In this document: positions 21,851 through 32,311 of the stretch, in pieces
Numbering within the stretch: the stretch's first letter is position 1
Layout: each line of letters opens with the position of its first letter
NCBI RefSeq assembly: GCF_001949145.1
Contig: NW_019091368.1
Span: forward strand, 868,029-932,028
Direction: 5' to 3'
DNA: 64,000 nt
Origin: Acanthaster planci
Taxonomy: Eukaryota > Echinodermata > Asteroidea > Valvatida > Acanthasteridae
The notes under the pieces: generated by a model
What the model was told of the DNA's origin: nothing
Database searches by the model: none
Seen by the model: only the letters and a program-made list of their open reading frames with translations
Made by a program: the position numbers and the translations under genes

Positions 21851-24800
21851 GTCAGTATTTCAATCCAATTCCTGGGATTTAATTTGTCAGCAGTTTTTAA
21901 TATTTTGAAGCAGATATTGTCTATAAAATCATCTTGATCATCAAGAATTGTCCCATTTTGCATGTCACCCAAGTCAGTTTGAAGTCATGAAATGCGGAGA
22001 ACAATTCCAATTTGAGGGAACTGAGAAAAACCAAAGCTTTGGTTGCTTTTCATTGGAGTTAGTTTTTTAACCTTTACTCAAAGGAAAATCTTCTGTCGCT
22101 GTTACTCTGAAATTCATGATGTACTTTTGATACCGGTATTCCATTGCCTTGCAGCCTGTGTCCTCATTCAGGAGGCGTTCGCAGTCCAAATCACCCTCCC
22201 GGCGACGGTCGCGCTCAAGATCCCCGGCCCGTTCCCCGTCTAGGCAGCGAGTCTCCCGCAGCCCCAGTCGCAAGTCTGTGGCACAGACCTCTTCCGTCAG
22301 TAAACAGCGACAGCAGCAGCAGCGGCAACAACAGAAGACCAGCAGCAAGACAATCACCACCACTGTGGTGACGCAGAGCAAGAGCCAACCCAAGCCCGAC
22401 CTGACTCCAACCAGGACCCCGACCAGGACGCTCATCACCTCCAGGGTTAGTCCCTATCCAGAAGTTACGGCCTTGGCTGGATAACCAGTACATTGCATTC
22501 AAAAGTAAACAGTGGGGTATTGTATGAGAAGAATTGACTTTCATATTCAGATTCGCATTTCACAAGGCAACCAAAAAAATTCCCACTTGTGGGGAAATTG
22601 GTTAAAATCTTTTCCCACTTGTGTGTGAAGTCTGTTCCCAACTTGAGAAGATCTGTAAAAATCATTGCCCACTTTGGGAAAAGTTTTTCATGATTTGTGA
22701 AATGAAAATGACCTTCCTGGGTAGAGAAACAACATGAAGAGAATCTCCCTTTCCGAGGTTATGCACTGTAACATGTACGTATGGAAACTATTGGCTTGTA
22801 GTTGGAGCCACTTTCCCAAAAACATGTGTTACCTCTGGCCACAACTGGTGGATGCAATTGCGGCCTTAGTCCGTAACTGTAGCATAGTTGAGAAAAAAAA
22901 TAAGCAGCAGTCTATCTCAAGCCACTGCGACTTCTCAGCTCAGTGTTAATCTTCGCTTTCTTCCCTTCCCACAAAAGGACTGAGAGTACTTCTACCCCTC
23001 CCCTGCATTCATCATACAAATATATATAATATTTACCCATTAATTTGCTTTTGTAATATATGGGTACAAGCTTAATCAGTAACATTTGACAGCTTCTTGA
23101 AAAAGAATGATGTTTCTCCTCAGAGCTCCACCGAGGTGCACACCTACACTACTCGATCCTCCACTAAATCAGGTCAGCAAACCTTGGAGCCCTTGGTGGA
23201 ATTCAAGACCGGCAGAGTCCCCAAAACTACCAGCTATGAATTTGGAGGACCCATCGGTATGCCAGTGTGTTCAACCTTTTCTTGTATTTCAATCAAAACT
23301 GAATGCTCACTCAAGAAAATTTTTTCAGTTATCTTTTTTTATTGAAGTCCATCCAAGCTATCGCTATTTTAAAGGGAAGTGGGTTTTTTTATGAAATTCT
23401 GTCTTTGAGTCAGGTGCTATTTATCATTTATAGGTAGACTGTCCGCAATCCATCATACTTCTATGAAAATGTTTTATTCATTTTAACAAGTAACAATTGG
23501 CTCTTTAATCTGAGTAAAATAAGCAATATTCTCAACACAAAACAAAGCAAAGTGAGAGAAAAAGAGAAAATACCAGAGGTTCGAAAATTTAGCTTTTTAG
23601 CTGATTTCAGCTTTTTTGTGTTTAGATGTTGACCCTGAATTTCAGCCTTTTTGTGGACCTGCTGTGTACAAACGTACATGGGGACTTTTTACATTTCAAC
23701 ATTTTGCCAGCTGTTTTCAGCTTTAGTTTGAAGTGGCCACTCACACCCCTGAAATACAGACCCTTAGCCTATGTGATTTGCAGGTATTTGACTGGCAATG
23801 ATTAACCTTAAAAATTCTAAATGACAAAATTCCGAAACCAGGCTGGCCCAGTTTCATGGCACTGCTGGGCACATGATTTTATTCCAACTGGTGGGGCACA
23901 TATTTTTTGGAAACCCTCAACAGGAAGTGCACAAAAGGCAGCCTTACCTTTGAGGAAAAATATGCTTAACTTACATGTAGCGGTGTAAGAATGGAAATCT
24001 TCATACGCATGCAATTGTCAGAACATGCACGCCATGAAATAGTGCTTTAAGGTTGGACAACATTTTCTGCTGTATTGAGCAGAACTTTTCCGTGAACTCT
24101 TAGGCATTGCCATGAAATTTGGTCTAATTTTGGATCCCAAAGGGCTTCCTAGCACAAAAATATCCGAAGCACAGAAAATATTTATTTAGGAGAAACCAGT
24201 TACCAGCCAAAATGCCATTCAAAGTGTATTACCTGCAATTGGGTTTTCTAATCATTCTTGCTTGGCACAAAAAATTGCTAAGCAAATGTTTGCTAAGTAG
24301 CAGCCTCATGAAATTGGGCCTTTGATTACACCATAATTAGGCAATATTCACGACCGGAACCTGACTGTTTTTTGCTCTTGCTGTAAACATGGGTCTTGAT
24401 ATTCCAATAGCAGGAACGTTTCCACATAACCCTGCACAGGGAGTTGGGGTTGTTAACATTGTCTTTGGTTCCCTCCCTCCGTCCCCCATACAGGCACCCT
24501 TTTCATCATGCTCACCCTGCCGCCGTTCATCTACTACCTGTACTTCACCTGCAGCAAGGACATCTGCAGGCTGCAGTTGCTGCCGGCCTTCTCCTACGAC
24601 TGGAGAGATTACTATGACCGAGAGGCCTACTTGCTATTCCTGGGCTGGATAGCGCTGCAGGCGTTCTTCTACATGCTTCCTGTCGGCTCAGTGAGTGTTG
24701 GCTCCCCTGACTGTTGGCAGGGAACCCTTTTATTCTGTGAAATTAGTAGGCTTTGTCTTGACTTTAATGACCTGAGCCCTGATCGCGTGCCTTTCATCAT

Positions 24801-27800
24801 CCGAATGTTCTGATTTAATCCTTTGGCAGGGAACATGAATGGCAGTCTCTACAGTGTTGTTCGATTATGTCATGGTGTAAATTCACAGTAGCCAGCAGTA
24901 ATGCTCTGTGAAGGAGCCCCTTTGATTCACCACTGGTTTCACTCATTTTAGCATATGTTTACTACTTAGCCAAGATCAAAACTTTGTAAAACAAGAGTTA
25001 ACTTTCTAAAATAATGCTGGTTTTCATTCTTTATCCAAACTTGCCATAATTTAATGGTTGCCCAACTTCCCCCCAAATCTTTAGAAGGCCCTTTGAATCA
25101 GATGAGCGTCACTGGACGAATTCACATCCAACATATGTTGTGTTACTGTATTTCTACTACAGAGAGGATTTAGAAGCAATTTAGCATGTTGCACCTTACG
25201 TTGCACCCCTTGAGCTCTGTCATTTTGTCATTGTGTGCAGGTTGTGAAAGGCCTGCCTCTTCGCAATGGACGTAGATTGGAATACAGGTTGAATGGCAAG
25301 TATATTATTCAGTTACAGCAAGGTAACCTTTTTTGTTTGAAAAGTATGCTGCGTTTTCCTCCTCAGTCTTGCCTTTTGGACATTTCATCTCACTCTCTGT
25401 TTTAATGCTGTGTTTTTAAGCACAGCTCTGGAAGTATCCTATTCTTTTAATTCTGCCTATTTTGGAGAGAGGAAACAATATTGCTGATGTACCCTAACCT
25501 TCCCCAACCACACACAATTAAACAGTAGTAAAGTGTTTCATTCTGTGGGGATAGGTCTGGTAGGCCCGTACCAGCTGGCTTTTGCACTGGGTTTGGCATA
25601 CCTCAGAAAAACCAAGTCCAACAGCCTCTGTGCACAGAGTCCCATATGGGTGTTTAACTTTGTGTGAATGGGAAAGGTTAGGGCCAGCAACCCTTGGGGG
25701 GTTAGGGTTGACATGGCAGCAGCCTCTAATGTGGCACACTTTCAGTTTTTGCTTCCATTGTCTTTACGGAAAATATATCTATCACAAATTTCAGAATTAG
25801 TGAAACTTCATCAAACTCCTAACATTCTGATTCATAAGTCTCAGGTTTTATGTACCTGCCCCAAAGTTTGGATGAAATTTCATTTTCACCCAATTTTCCG
25901 ATTTATTTTCTGACATGTGAAATGAACTCTTTTAAAATGTGCCCAAAAAAGGAAAAGAAGTTTTCGACCAGTATTTTAGCTAGGATTTGAAAAGTGGAAG
26001 TGCAAAATGAAAAACAGGGAGTGCAATCTTGTTTGAGCATAAAATTTGTGTGCGAAGCACACAACATGAGCGCGCAGCGTGAAGTCCCTTACGGCCGGAA
26101 TCCACGGCCTGCTAAGGGCCCTGGAAGCTCTGGCTATTTTAGATGCTCTCTGGCAGTCTCTGATGAATTTCTGACATTTTTAATGAGATTTTTGCCTTTT
26201 CGAACAAAAAATAACAGCTTTTAGAAAAAGAATTCAATTGTAAACTGTGGGCAATTGTTGTTTTATTCATGTACATGTATAGTGGGATTAAATAGGCCTG
26301 CAACAAAGAAGTGAATAATGACAATCACACACCTTGGAACAAATTTCTCATGACCACTTTCTTTTGTTTTCAAAAAAATGATAGGTACAGGTAGTGCAGG
26401 TCAGTACTTGACACACGTTTTTGTGCCTTTTTGTTTGCAATACATTACATTCAGATTATTATGTGATAAGCAAACAAAAATAATCAATGATATAAAATGA
26501 ACCCCAGTATTCCTACGTGAATGTTTCCTTCGTCAATTTGGCTAAAAGGGACAAGCAAATTTGAGTACAAGACTTGACTTCAATGTGGATGAAAAAATAC
26601 ATGTCGTACAAGCACAGTACGTGAACGTATATGCACACTGCACACACACCCATGTCCACCACAGGCAGGCCAGGTGCCCGCGCTCACTTGTGAAAGAGTC
26701 TGAACATGGCATCGGAAGAGATCAACAGTGTTTTCCCATCTTTGAGGGAGAAGAACCTAAACAAGCTTTATGCTGATTATTGACAATAACAAAGATTAGG
26801 TGTAGGTCTACCCCTATCTTCAAGAAGAAGTCTGTTATGTTTTGTTTCATTCTGGATGATAAAGTGAGCAAGCCCCGAAAGGATTATATGTCAACCTCGT
26901 CCCCATGTACTACCTCGTGCGAGAGTGGGTGCAATATGGCAGCTAAGATAGCCATGGGAACGAGGTTGATTACATGGATGATCAATTGCTGGCTAACTCG
27001 TGTGGCTCCCTGTGTTCATTTTGTTACAAGTTGATAGATACGGTGCTGTAGTTCATTATTTATAAGTACGGGAACCTGCCTGCCAGCATTGATACACGAA
27101 AACATCCAAACTGTAGTCCCAGCGTACATGTGTTTACTGCAGCGTATTTTCTATTTTGGAATGGTTGATGGGGGAAAAAGCATGGGGATAAGACTGAATT
27201 TTAGCTCATATTTTATTTTCACATTTTTCGGGATTTAGATTACACAAGCGTCGAATTAAGCGTTGCACGGCTTGATTTGCACCGCCAGGCCGTGCTTGGA
27301 ACAATGGGCCGTAATTTCACAAAACTGACCATGCAAAACGCGGCTGCATGGCTCACTGGCTAAAACACTGTTTCCAACAAACTTGTGGATGGTTATTTGA
27401 GTGGAATTAATGATGCTTTACACGAATTTGTCAAATTTAATGGATTTCGTAAATGTTTATGTGGGATTTTCTGAGATAATTTTCAAGTGCTCCACGTTGG
27501 GGTAAACCCTGCTGAATTCAAGCCAAACTTCTGGACGCCGACAGTTTTTGATTTCGAATGAAATTTCGTGACACTGAAATTGTTCACAAAGGTTCAACAT
27601 CATGTATCATGAAGGTAACAGTACTAGTATTAACGAAATGAGTTGTAAGCTTTTCAAGAAAAAAGGTTGGGCAACGCCGTGTGAGGGAAGTCAAGTGAAC
27701 ATGGAAGTGTGCCACATTAGGGGACTCTACTATACATTAACCCTCCTATGCAAAGATACATTCTTAGCACAGTTGTCAAAGTCAGTCGAATTTCCCATAT

Positions 27801-30800
27801 GTGTCTGTACTGGGGCAAATCAAGTGGAAGGAATTTGTGGCTGTTTTTGACAGTTACAGCAGAATGGGGGTTAACCCTAACCCTCCTCAATCCTTCACCT
27901 GTTGGAGGACTGAGGAGTGTTAGGGTTAATGACAGTGACGGAGGGAATATAAGAGTATAATGTTATCCTCTTTGTACTCCTCTTGCTTCTTGCTCCCCTC
28001 CAGGTTTCTTTGCTCTCATCCTGAGCTTGATCATCTTCGGCGGTCTGGTCTACAAGAAGTACCCGGTCACTGTGGTCTGCGACAAGTTCCTGCCTCTCCT
28101 GACGGCGGCCCTCATCTTTTCCCTGCTGCTGAGCGTGTACCTGTACCTCAAGGCCAGAAAGGCTCCTGGACATGCCCTGGCTCCCAGCGGGAACTCAGGT
28201 AAATCCATGCAAGGAGCAAATGAAATCCTCCAAGTCATGCGTTCTTACAGTACTGGAGCCCTTAGAGTAGCAGGATTCTGTTTGCCATCAAAGGCAATTT
28301 TCAATTCACAGTTACTAGTCGTTTCGGTTCCACTGTGACTGGCAAGGTTGACCCAGATGAAATCACTAACCGACTCAAATTCACCTTTGGCAATTTGGGT
28401 TTCATGACAGCCACATTTCATATTGTTTAACGTTGATTTTGACTAACCAGTATGACATTCCAGGGTCCTCATGGTCATGAAAAGTCCTGAAAATCCCCGG
28501 GGGGGGGGGAGTTGTCCAGCAAAGTCATGGAAAATTGGGGGAGAAATCACGTCCCAGAATCCTCTTGTCAGAGTTGGCAAAAGTCATGGAAATTCAGATT
28601 ATGTAAGGGTAATTTTTATAGGCCACTTTTGATGTGATGGCAGAATAAAAACAAATTTACAGGCTGCCCTCATCAGTCTATAGGAGTGGCTACAGCAGTG
28701 TTCCAGTTCATAATACAAAACTGCTTTACTCTGCAAAATGGCGTTAAATGTCACAGATACTGTTGTCTTAAAAGTACTGGAAAAGTCCTGAAATGTGGTT
28801 TTCCGATTTCTATGGAGACCCTGAAGTCCAAGTATGTATATCAGTGTTTACTATTAATACTTTTTTGCCTTCAATTCTCGTTGCGTATCTCTCCATCCTA
28901 TCATCAGGCAACGTTGTCTATGATTTCTTCATGGGCCATGAGCTCAACCCTCGCATTGGAAGATTTGACTTCAAGTTCTTCTGTGAGCTCCGGCCGGGAC
29001 TCATCGGTTGGGTAAGTGACCTCGCAGGCTAGCAAATTTGAATGACCCAAGGCCTTTGGAGACTTGGTCAGAGATAGGGTTTTTTGTGGGGCAGCAGGTT
29101 AGATAAGGGCAGCATTGAACCGTGGTTGTTAATGGCTCAGAATGTTTGTCCAATGTGAACAACTCTAAATGAAAGAGTTGCACAGTTACTGAACCCCCTT
29201 GAGTCAGTGGCTACTAAATGTATTCATGCATTAGCATGACAGGATGTTTATTGTTAGACCAGCTGCCGATCCCACATTCATTGAGCATTTGGGAGGGGGG
29301 GCTGTAGCTTGAAAGTGTAAACTTTTCAAGTGTTAGTTGTCCACATGTAGTTTGAATTGGTGAAAGTTTTTTTTTTCTTTTCAGATTTTTTAGTGCATCT
29401 TAAGAAAAAAAGAACTCAATTGTTCACCAGATTGTTCACGTCCATGGTGTGTATCATAAAACAAAATTTCACTTTGTGTTATTGTAAAGCTAGATTTTAA
29501 CATGTGCATTATTTCCACCCATATTTTTGAAATTCGTGTAGATTTGGAAAGCTTGGTCGGTCAGAGTCGGGTTTTCAGTCTACTTTGATTGCAAAGCCTA
29601 AATAAGCTCCATCAATGATACTGATATTCTGAACTCTAAGTCTAACTGAAAGTCTGTGTTGGTCTGCCTGTCAGGTACTGATGGATCTGGCCTTTGTGGT
29701 CAAAGTGTGGACAGACTTCCCTCAGAATCCTCCCTGGCCGCTTCTCTTGCTGACCTTCTTCCAGCTTCTCTATGTTGCTGACTCCTTGGTGTACGAGGTC
29801 GGTCATTTGAGTTATTCAAGCACAAAGAAGTAAATCAAACAAAATGTAATGAAGAAAATAATTGTAATCCACGTACATATGGTTTGACTCGACAAAGGCA
29901 AGTGAAGGATGCTTATTAAAGTGATCCACCTGTATTGTTCATTTGGTTTTAATACCCGTAGTTTTGGAAACGGGTGCACCAAAGAAAACTGTAAAATAAT
30001 GCAGTCTCTCCATAATACTTGTGATATGAAGAGAAGGCAGAATGAAATCTAGAAGTAGAACTTACTGTTTGTAATTGTCACAAGATAAAGAGTCATTTTA
30101 TGCTTCAGGCGAAAGGAAGTAAATTTTATGTCAGAATAGCTGAAGTAACTTTTGTACATTTGCAGTACGACGATCTGACATCACCATTTCTCATTTGTGT
30201 TCACGTTTGCACCAAGTACCAATCAGCCTTTATGCATTGTCTAGTGCGCTTGGGTATACCTCACCTTTGTTCCTAGGAATTAGATATCCAAAGAACCAAT
30301 CACCGTGGCCTGGAAAACCCAGTTCTATGTTAATGGTTTTTGTAAGTCTAAAAAATGACTCTGTGAATTCATAACCAACTTCTCCAAGGACAGCGTTGGC
30401 TATCCAATATCTCAACCGCCCATAAATGCTGATCCCGGGAGCAGAGCTCAATACTGCTTCTCAAAACAGTAGCTTGAGACTTGAGCCCTATAATGACTTC
30501 TATTATGACATGTTTCTGTAATATTGCACACACAGCATGCCATTCTCAGCACCATGGACATCATCCACGACGGCTTTGGGTTCATGCTGGTCTTTGGTGA
30601 CCTGGTTTGGGTCCCCTTCACCTACACGCTGCAGGCTCGCTACCTGGCAGACAACAGCGGCAGCATCATGCCGGACTACTGTCTGGTGCTGACTTTCATC
30701 CTGGGAAGTAAGTGTCTGATCTCTGGACTTTTCCGCTGGCCTGGTACCAAAACAATGATTTGGGACAAACTTGGACTCGGCTGGTTGTGGACTCGGAGAT

Positions 30801-32311
30801 CTTTGTTCAACAGGCAGTTTTAAGCATGCTAGAAACTTACCAAAGTTTAACAGCTCTTTATCATGAAGTTTCTCACAAAGCCAAACTAGCCGAAGACTCT
30901 TCCGTTTACATACATTAACATTTGACTGTTTTTGTCTTTGCACAGTTGCTGGCTACTATGTCTTCCGTTCATCAAACTCTCAGAAGAATGCTTTCAGGGA
31001 GAACCCCTTTGCTATCCAGTTTGCCAGTAAGTATGTCCCAATCAACTATTGTAATAATGAATCAGACTGATCCTCAATTCAAAAACTAAAATGCTCCTCT
31101 CTCAAATTTTAACAAAAAGTCCCTCAGGGGCACAGCATTTCCCAAAGCGTGTTTGTGATGACAGGTCGCCTAACAGCACTAAAGTCAGACATTTTTGAAA
31201 GACCGCTCTCTGTTTACATTTTGTCGCAATAAATCCACTCTGTCGAATTCCCAGCGGAATGTTAATGCTGTTTTCCCTTGTGGTGAGTATAGGTGAACAT
31301 TAGACCCTTCACACATGTTACCTTTGGTGGATGCTTACTCAATATATCTCTGGTCTGACAGTTCACCCATATTGAGATCATAGAACCCACAAGTCATTCC
31401 CTGGCCAGGAAAATAAAATGACCCTCATGTCCCTTCAACATCCTCAGTTGATCCAAGCAATACTGTCCTTAGAATTCATCCAGAGTACAGTACTGTAATT
31501 TCTCAGTCTGACAAGAGCAGAAACATAATTCTGGTTAAGGACGGAAATCTACTCAAGGATTGAGGCTTTACCCTCCCATATCCTCTTGGAAATAGCAAGC
31601 GCCTCCACACTGACTTCATGTGGGTTGTGCTCTGTGACCCTGCATTCATGGAAGGCCACATCAACTGTACCCACTCAACCAACATACCGCCATGATGTAT
31701 AGCGTAGACCCATATTTTTGGCTGACCGATTTGAATTTTTTCTGTTTACTCCCTCAGATTCCAGCGTCCTGATTACAGGGTCAGGCAAGCGTCTCTTGAC
31801 ATCCGGCTGGTGGGGATGGTTGCGTCACCCCAATTACCTGGGAGATCTCATGATGGCCCTGTCGTGGTCGCTCTGCTGCGGTGAGTGTAACGGATCCCTC
31901 ACAGGAACGGTACCAATAGTTTGCAGCACTACTTGGCTGTCACTAAAAGCAGAATTCCTGTTTCAGGTTTAGAATACAAGAAGAATACAGTTGTAAAAAG
32001 AAGACAATCTTGCTTATTGAAGCATGGCGTAAAACTTGACAGAAGTCACGTATGGTTGGCTGTAAATGAATTTCTACGGTTTCCAGAGTGACTTAAGGAG
32101 ATTAGAATCTCTTTAGAAAGTAATCTTTCCATTCCACTTCTCCCTTCCAGGCTTTGGCAGCATTGTTCCCTACTTCTACCCCATCTACATGCTGATCCTA
32201 CTGATCCACCGTGAGAGGCGTGACTCCGCCCACTGTAGGCAGAAGTACGGCACTGTCTGGGCCAAATACTGCGAGATGGTCCCTTACCGGATCTTCCCGC
32301 GCATCTACTGA
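21692..32311 (+). CDS. LBR: Lamin B receptor: Tudor + RS + sterol C14-reductase domain
   Basis: Join of 21692-21850, 22155-22445, 23124-23256, 24494-24690, 25241-25295, 28004-28198, 28908-29011, 29675-29797, 30536-30707, 30946-31026, 31758-31880, 32151-32311; 597 aa (human LBR 615). Residues 1-53 are the Tudor domain ([19 protein letters not shown]), about 59-93 an RS-rich tract, and about 195-597 a multi-pass sterol reductase domain. Both ERG4/ERG24 signatures are present: [16 protein letters not shown] at 344-359 and [17 protein letters not shown] near the C terminus. N529 and R565 match human N547 and R583, which are needed for C14-reductase activity. LBR lies in the inner nuclear membrane, binds lamin B, HP1 and chromatin, and in vertebrates reduces the C14 double bond in sterol synthesis. 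Conserved key residues suggest an active enzyme. It sits directly upstream of its paralogue at 36.0 kb. Confidence 0.96.
22155..22445 (+). CDS. LBR: LBR exon: RS-rich basic region
   Basis: 97 codons. Dense SR/RS dipeptides ([19 protein letters not shown], then ARSPSRQR...SRSPSRK) resemble the SRPK-phosphorylated RS region of LBR. A Q-run and a Thr-rich segment follow. Donor GTTAGT. Confidence 0.95.
22576..22690. repeat. Degenerate tandem repeat in an LBR intron
   Basis: Four diverged units built around TTCCCACTTG / TTCCCAACTTG / TTGCCCACTTTG, spaced roughly 30 bases. Low complexity, no role evident. Confidence 0.5.
23124..23256 (+). CDS. LBR: LBR exon: hinge and start of reductase domain
   Basis: Encodes a Ser/Thr-rich linker ending in YEFGGPIG, the motif that opens the reductase domain in LBR and TM7SF2. 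Donor GTATGC, phase 1. Confidence 0.94.
23845..24124. repeat. Dispersed repeat with GGCCCA ends, copy 2
   Basis: Begins GGCCCAGTTTCATGGCACTG and shares internal words (CTTACCTTTGAGGAAAAAT, CATGAAATAGTG) with 16088-16317. A related inverted piece follows at about 24146-24320, ending CATGAAATTGGGCC. Confidence 0.55.
24146..24320. repeat. Related GGGCCCAA-family fragment
   Basis: Contains TTGCTAAGCAAATGTTTGCTAAG and ends CTCATGAAATTGGGCC, the inverted form of the family's end. Adjacent to copy 2, so this is a nested or tandem insertion. Confidence 0.45.
24494..24690 (+). CDS. LBR: LBR exon: first membrane segments
   Basis: 197 bases. Two hydrophobic segments, [17 protein letters not shown] and [19 protein letters not shown], flank a soluble loop containing two Cys. 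Same length and phase as the paralogue exon 36455-36651. Confidence 0.95.
25241..25295 (+). CDS. LBR: LBR exon: [19 protein letters not shown] donor
   Basis: 55 bases, same length as 36937-36991 in the paralogue. The donor reads AATG|GCAAGT, a GC-AG intron with an otherwise ideal consensus; the paralogue has GTGAGG at the same place. Confidence 0.93.
26891..26969. mobile_element. 79-bp hairpin element with TCAACCTCGT ends
   Basis: The first 17 bases, TCAACCTCGTCCCCATG, are the inverse complement of the last 17 with one mismatch. A tiny non-autonomous foldback element. Confidence 0.65.
27871..27929. mobile_element. 59-bp hairpin element, copy 1
   Basis: Arms TTAACCCTAACCCTCCTCAA and the inverse GAGTGTTAGGGTTAA pair over about 26 bases around a TTCACCTGTT centre. 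A nearly identical copy lies at 63765-63823, 36 kb away. Confidence 0.75.
28004..28198 (+). CDS. LBR: LBR exon: membrane segments 3-4
   Basis: 195 bases, matching 37192-37386 in the paralogue. Hydrophobic [16 protein letters not shown] and [18 protein letters not shown] flank [12 protein letters not shown]. Ends NS(G) in phase 1. Confidence 0.95.
28460..28800. repeat. Probable dispersed repeat rich in AAGTCATGGAAA
   Basis: The words AAAGTCATGGAAA, AAAAGTCCTGAAA and ACTGGAAAAGTCCTG recur, with a G-run at about 28499-28510. Lies in the intron before exon 28908. Family assignment not possible by eye. Confidence 0.35.
28908..29011 (+). CDS. LBR: LBR exon: ERG4/ERG24 signature 1
   Basis: 104 bases. 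Encodes [16 protein letters not shown] and then [11 protein letters not shown], both hallmark blocks of C14/C24 sterol reductases. Donor GTAAGT. Confidence 0.97.
29675..29797 (+). CDS. LBR: LBR exon: [10 protein letters not shown] block
   Basis: 123 bases, phase 0 on both sides. Membrane segment [19 protein letters not shown]; matches 38193-38315 in the paralogue. Confidence 0.95.
30536..30707 (+). CDS. LBR: LBR exon: [17 protein letters not shown] block
   Basis: 172 bases. Encodes [20 protein letters not shown] and [14 protein letters not shown], strongly conserved in the reductase family. Matches 38769-38940 of the paralogue. Confidence 0.97.
30946..31026 (+). CDS. LBR: LBR exon: [16 protein letters not shown]
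   Basis: 81 bases. The YYVFRxSNSQKNxFR motif belongs to the NADPH/sterol-binding core of the family. Phase 1 on both sides. Confidence 0.95.
31758..31880 (+). CDS. LBR: LBR exon: [15 protein letters not shown]
   Basis: 123 bases. Contains [19 protein letters not shown] with the Asn (residue 529) equivalent to human N547. Donor GTGAGT. Confidence 0.97.
32151..32311 (+). CDS. LBR: LBR last coding exon
   Basis: 161 bases. Encodes [17 protein letters not shown] (ERG4/ERG24 signature 2, with Arg565) and ends [11 protein letters not shown] then TGA at 32309-32311. Confidence 0.97.

Larger units (their letters stand above)
25296..28003 (+). other. Long LBR intron (2.7 kb)
   Basis: Bounded by the GC donor and TCCAG acceptor. 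Holds a suspected dispersed repeat near 26040-26150, the hairpin element at 26891-26969 and the 59-bp hairpin at 27871-27929. No coding exon seen. Confidence 0.6.

Noticed and set aside
22067-22438. Minus-strand frame of 123 codons
   Set aside because: Antisense of the LBR RS-rich exon; repetitive composition explains the open frame.
27871-27929. TTAACCCTAACCC as interstitial telomere repeat
   Set aside because: Only about two units, and they are part of a hairpin element present twice.
30503-30943. 146-codon minus-strand frame
   Set aside because: Mirror of the conserved LBR exon 30536-30707.
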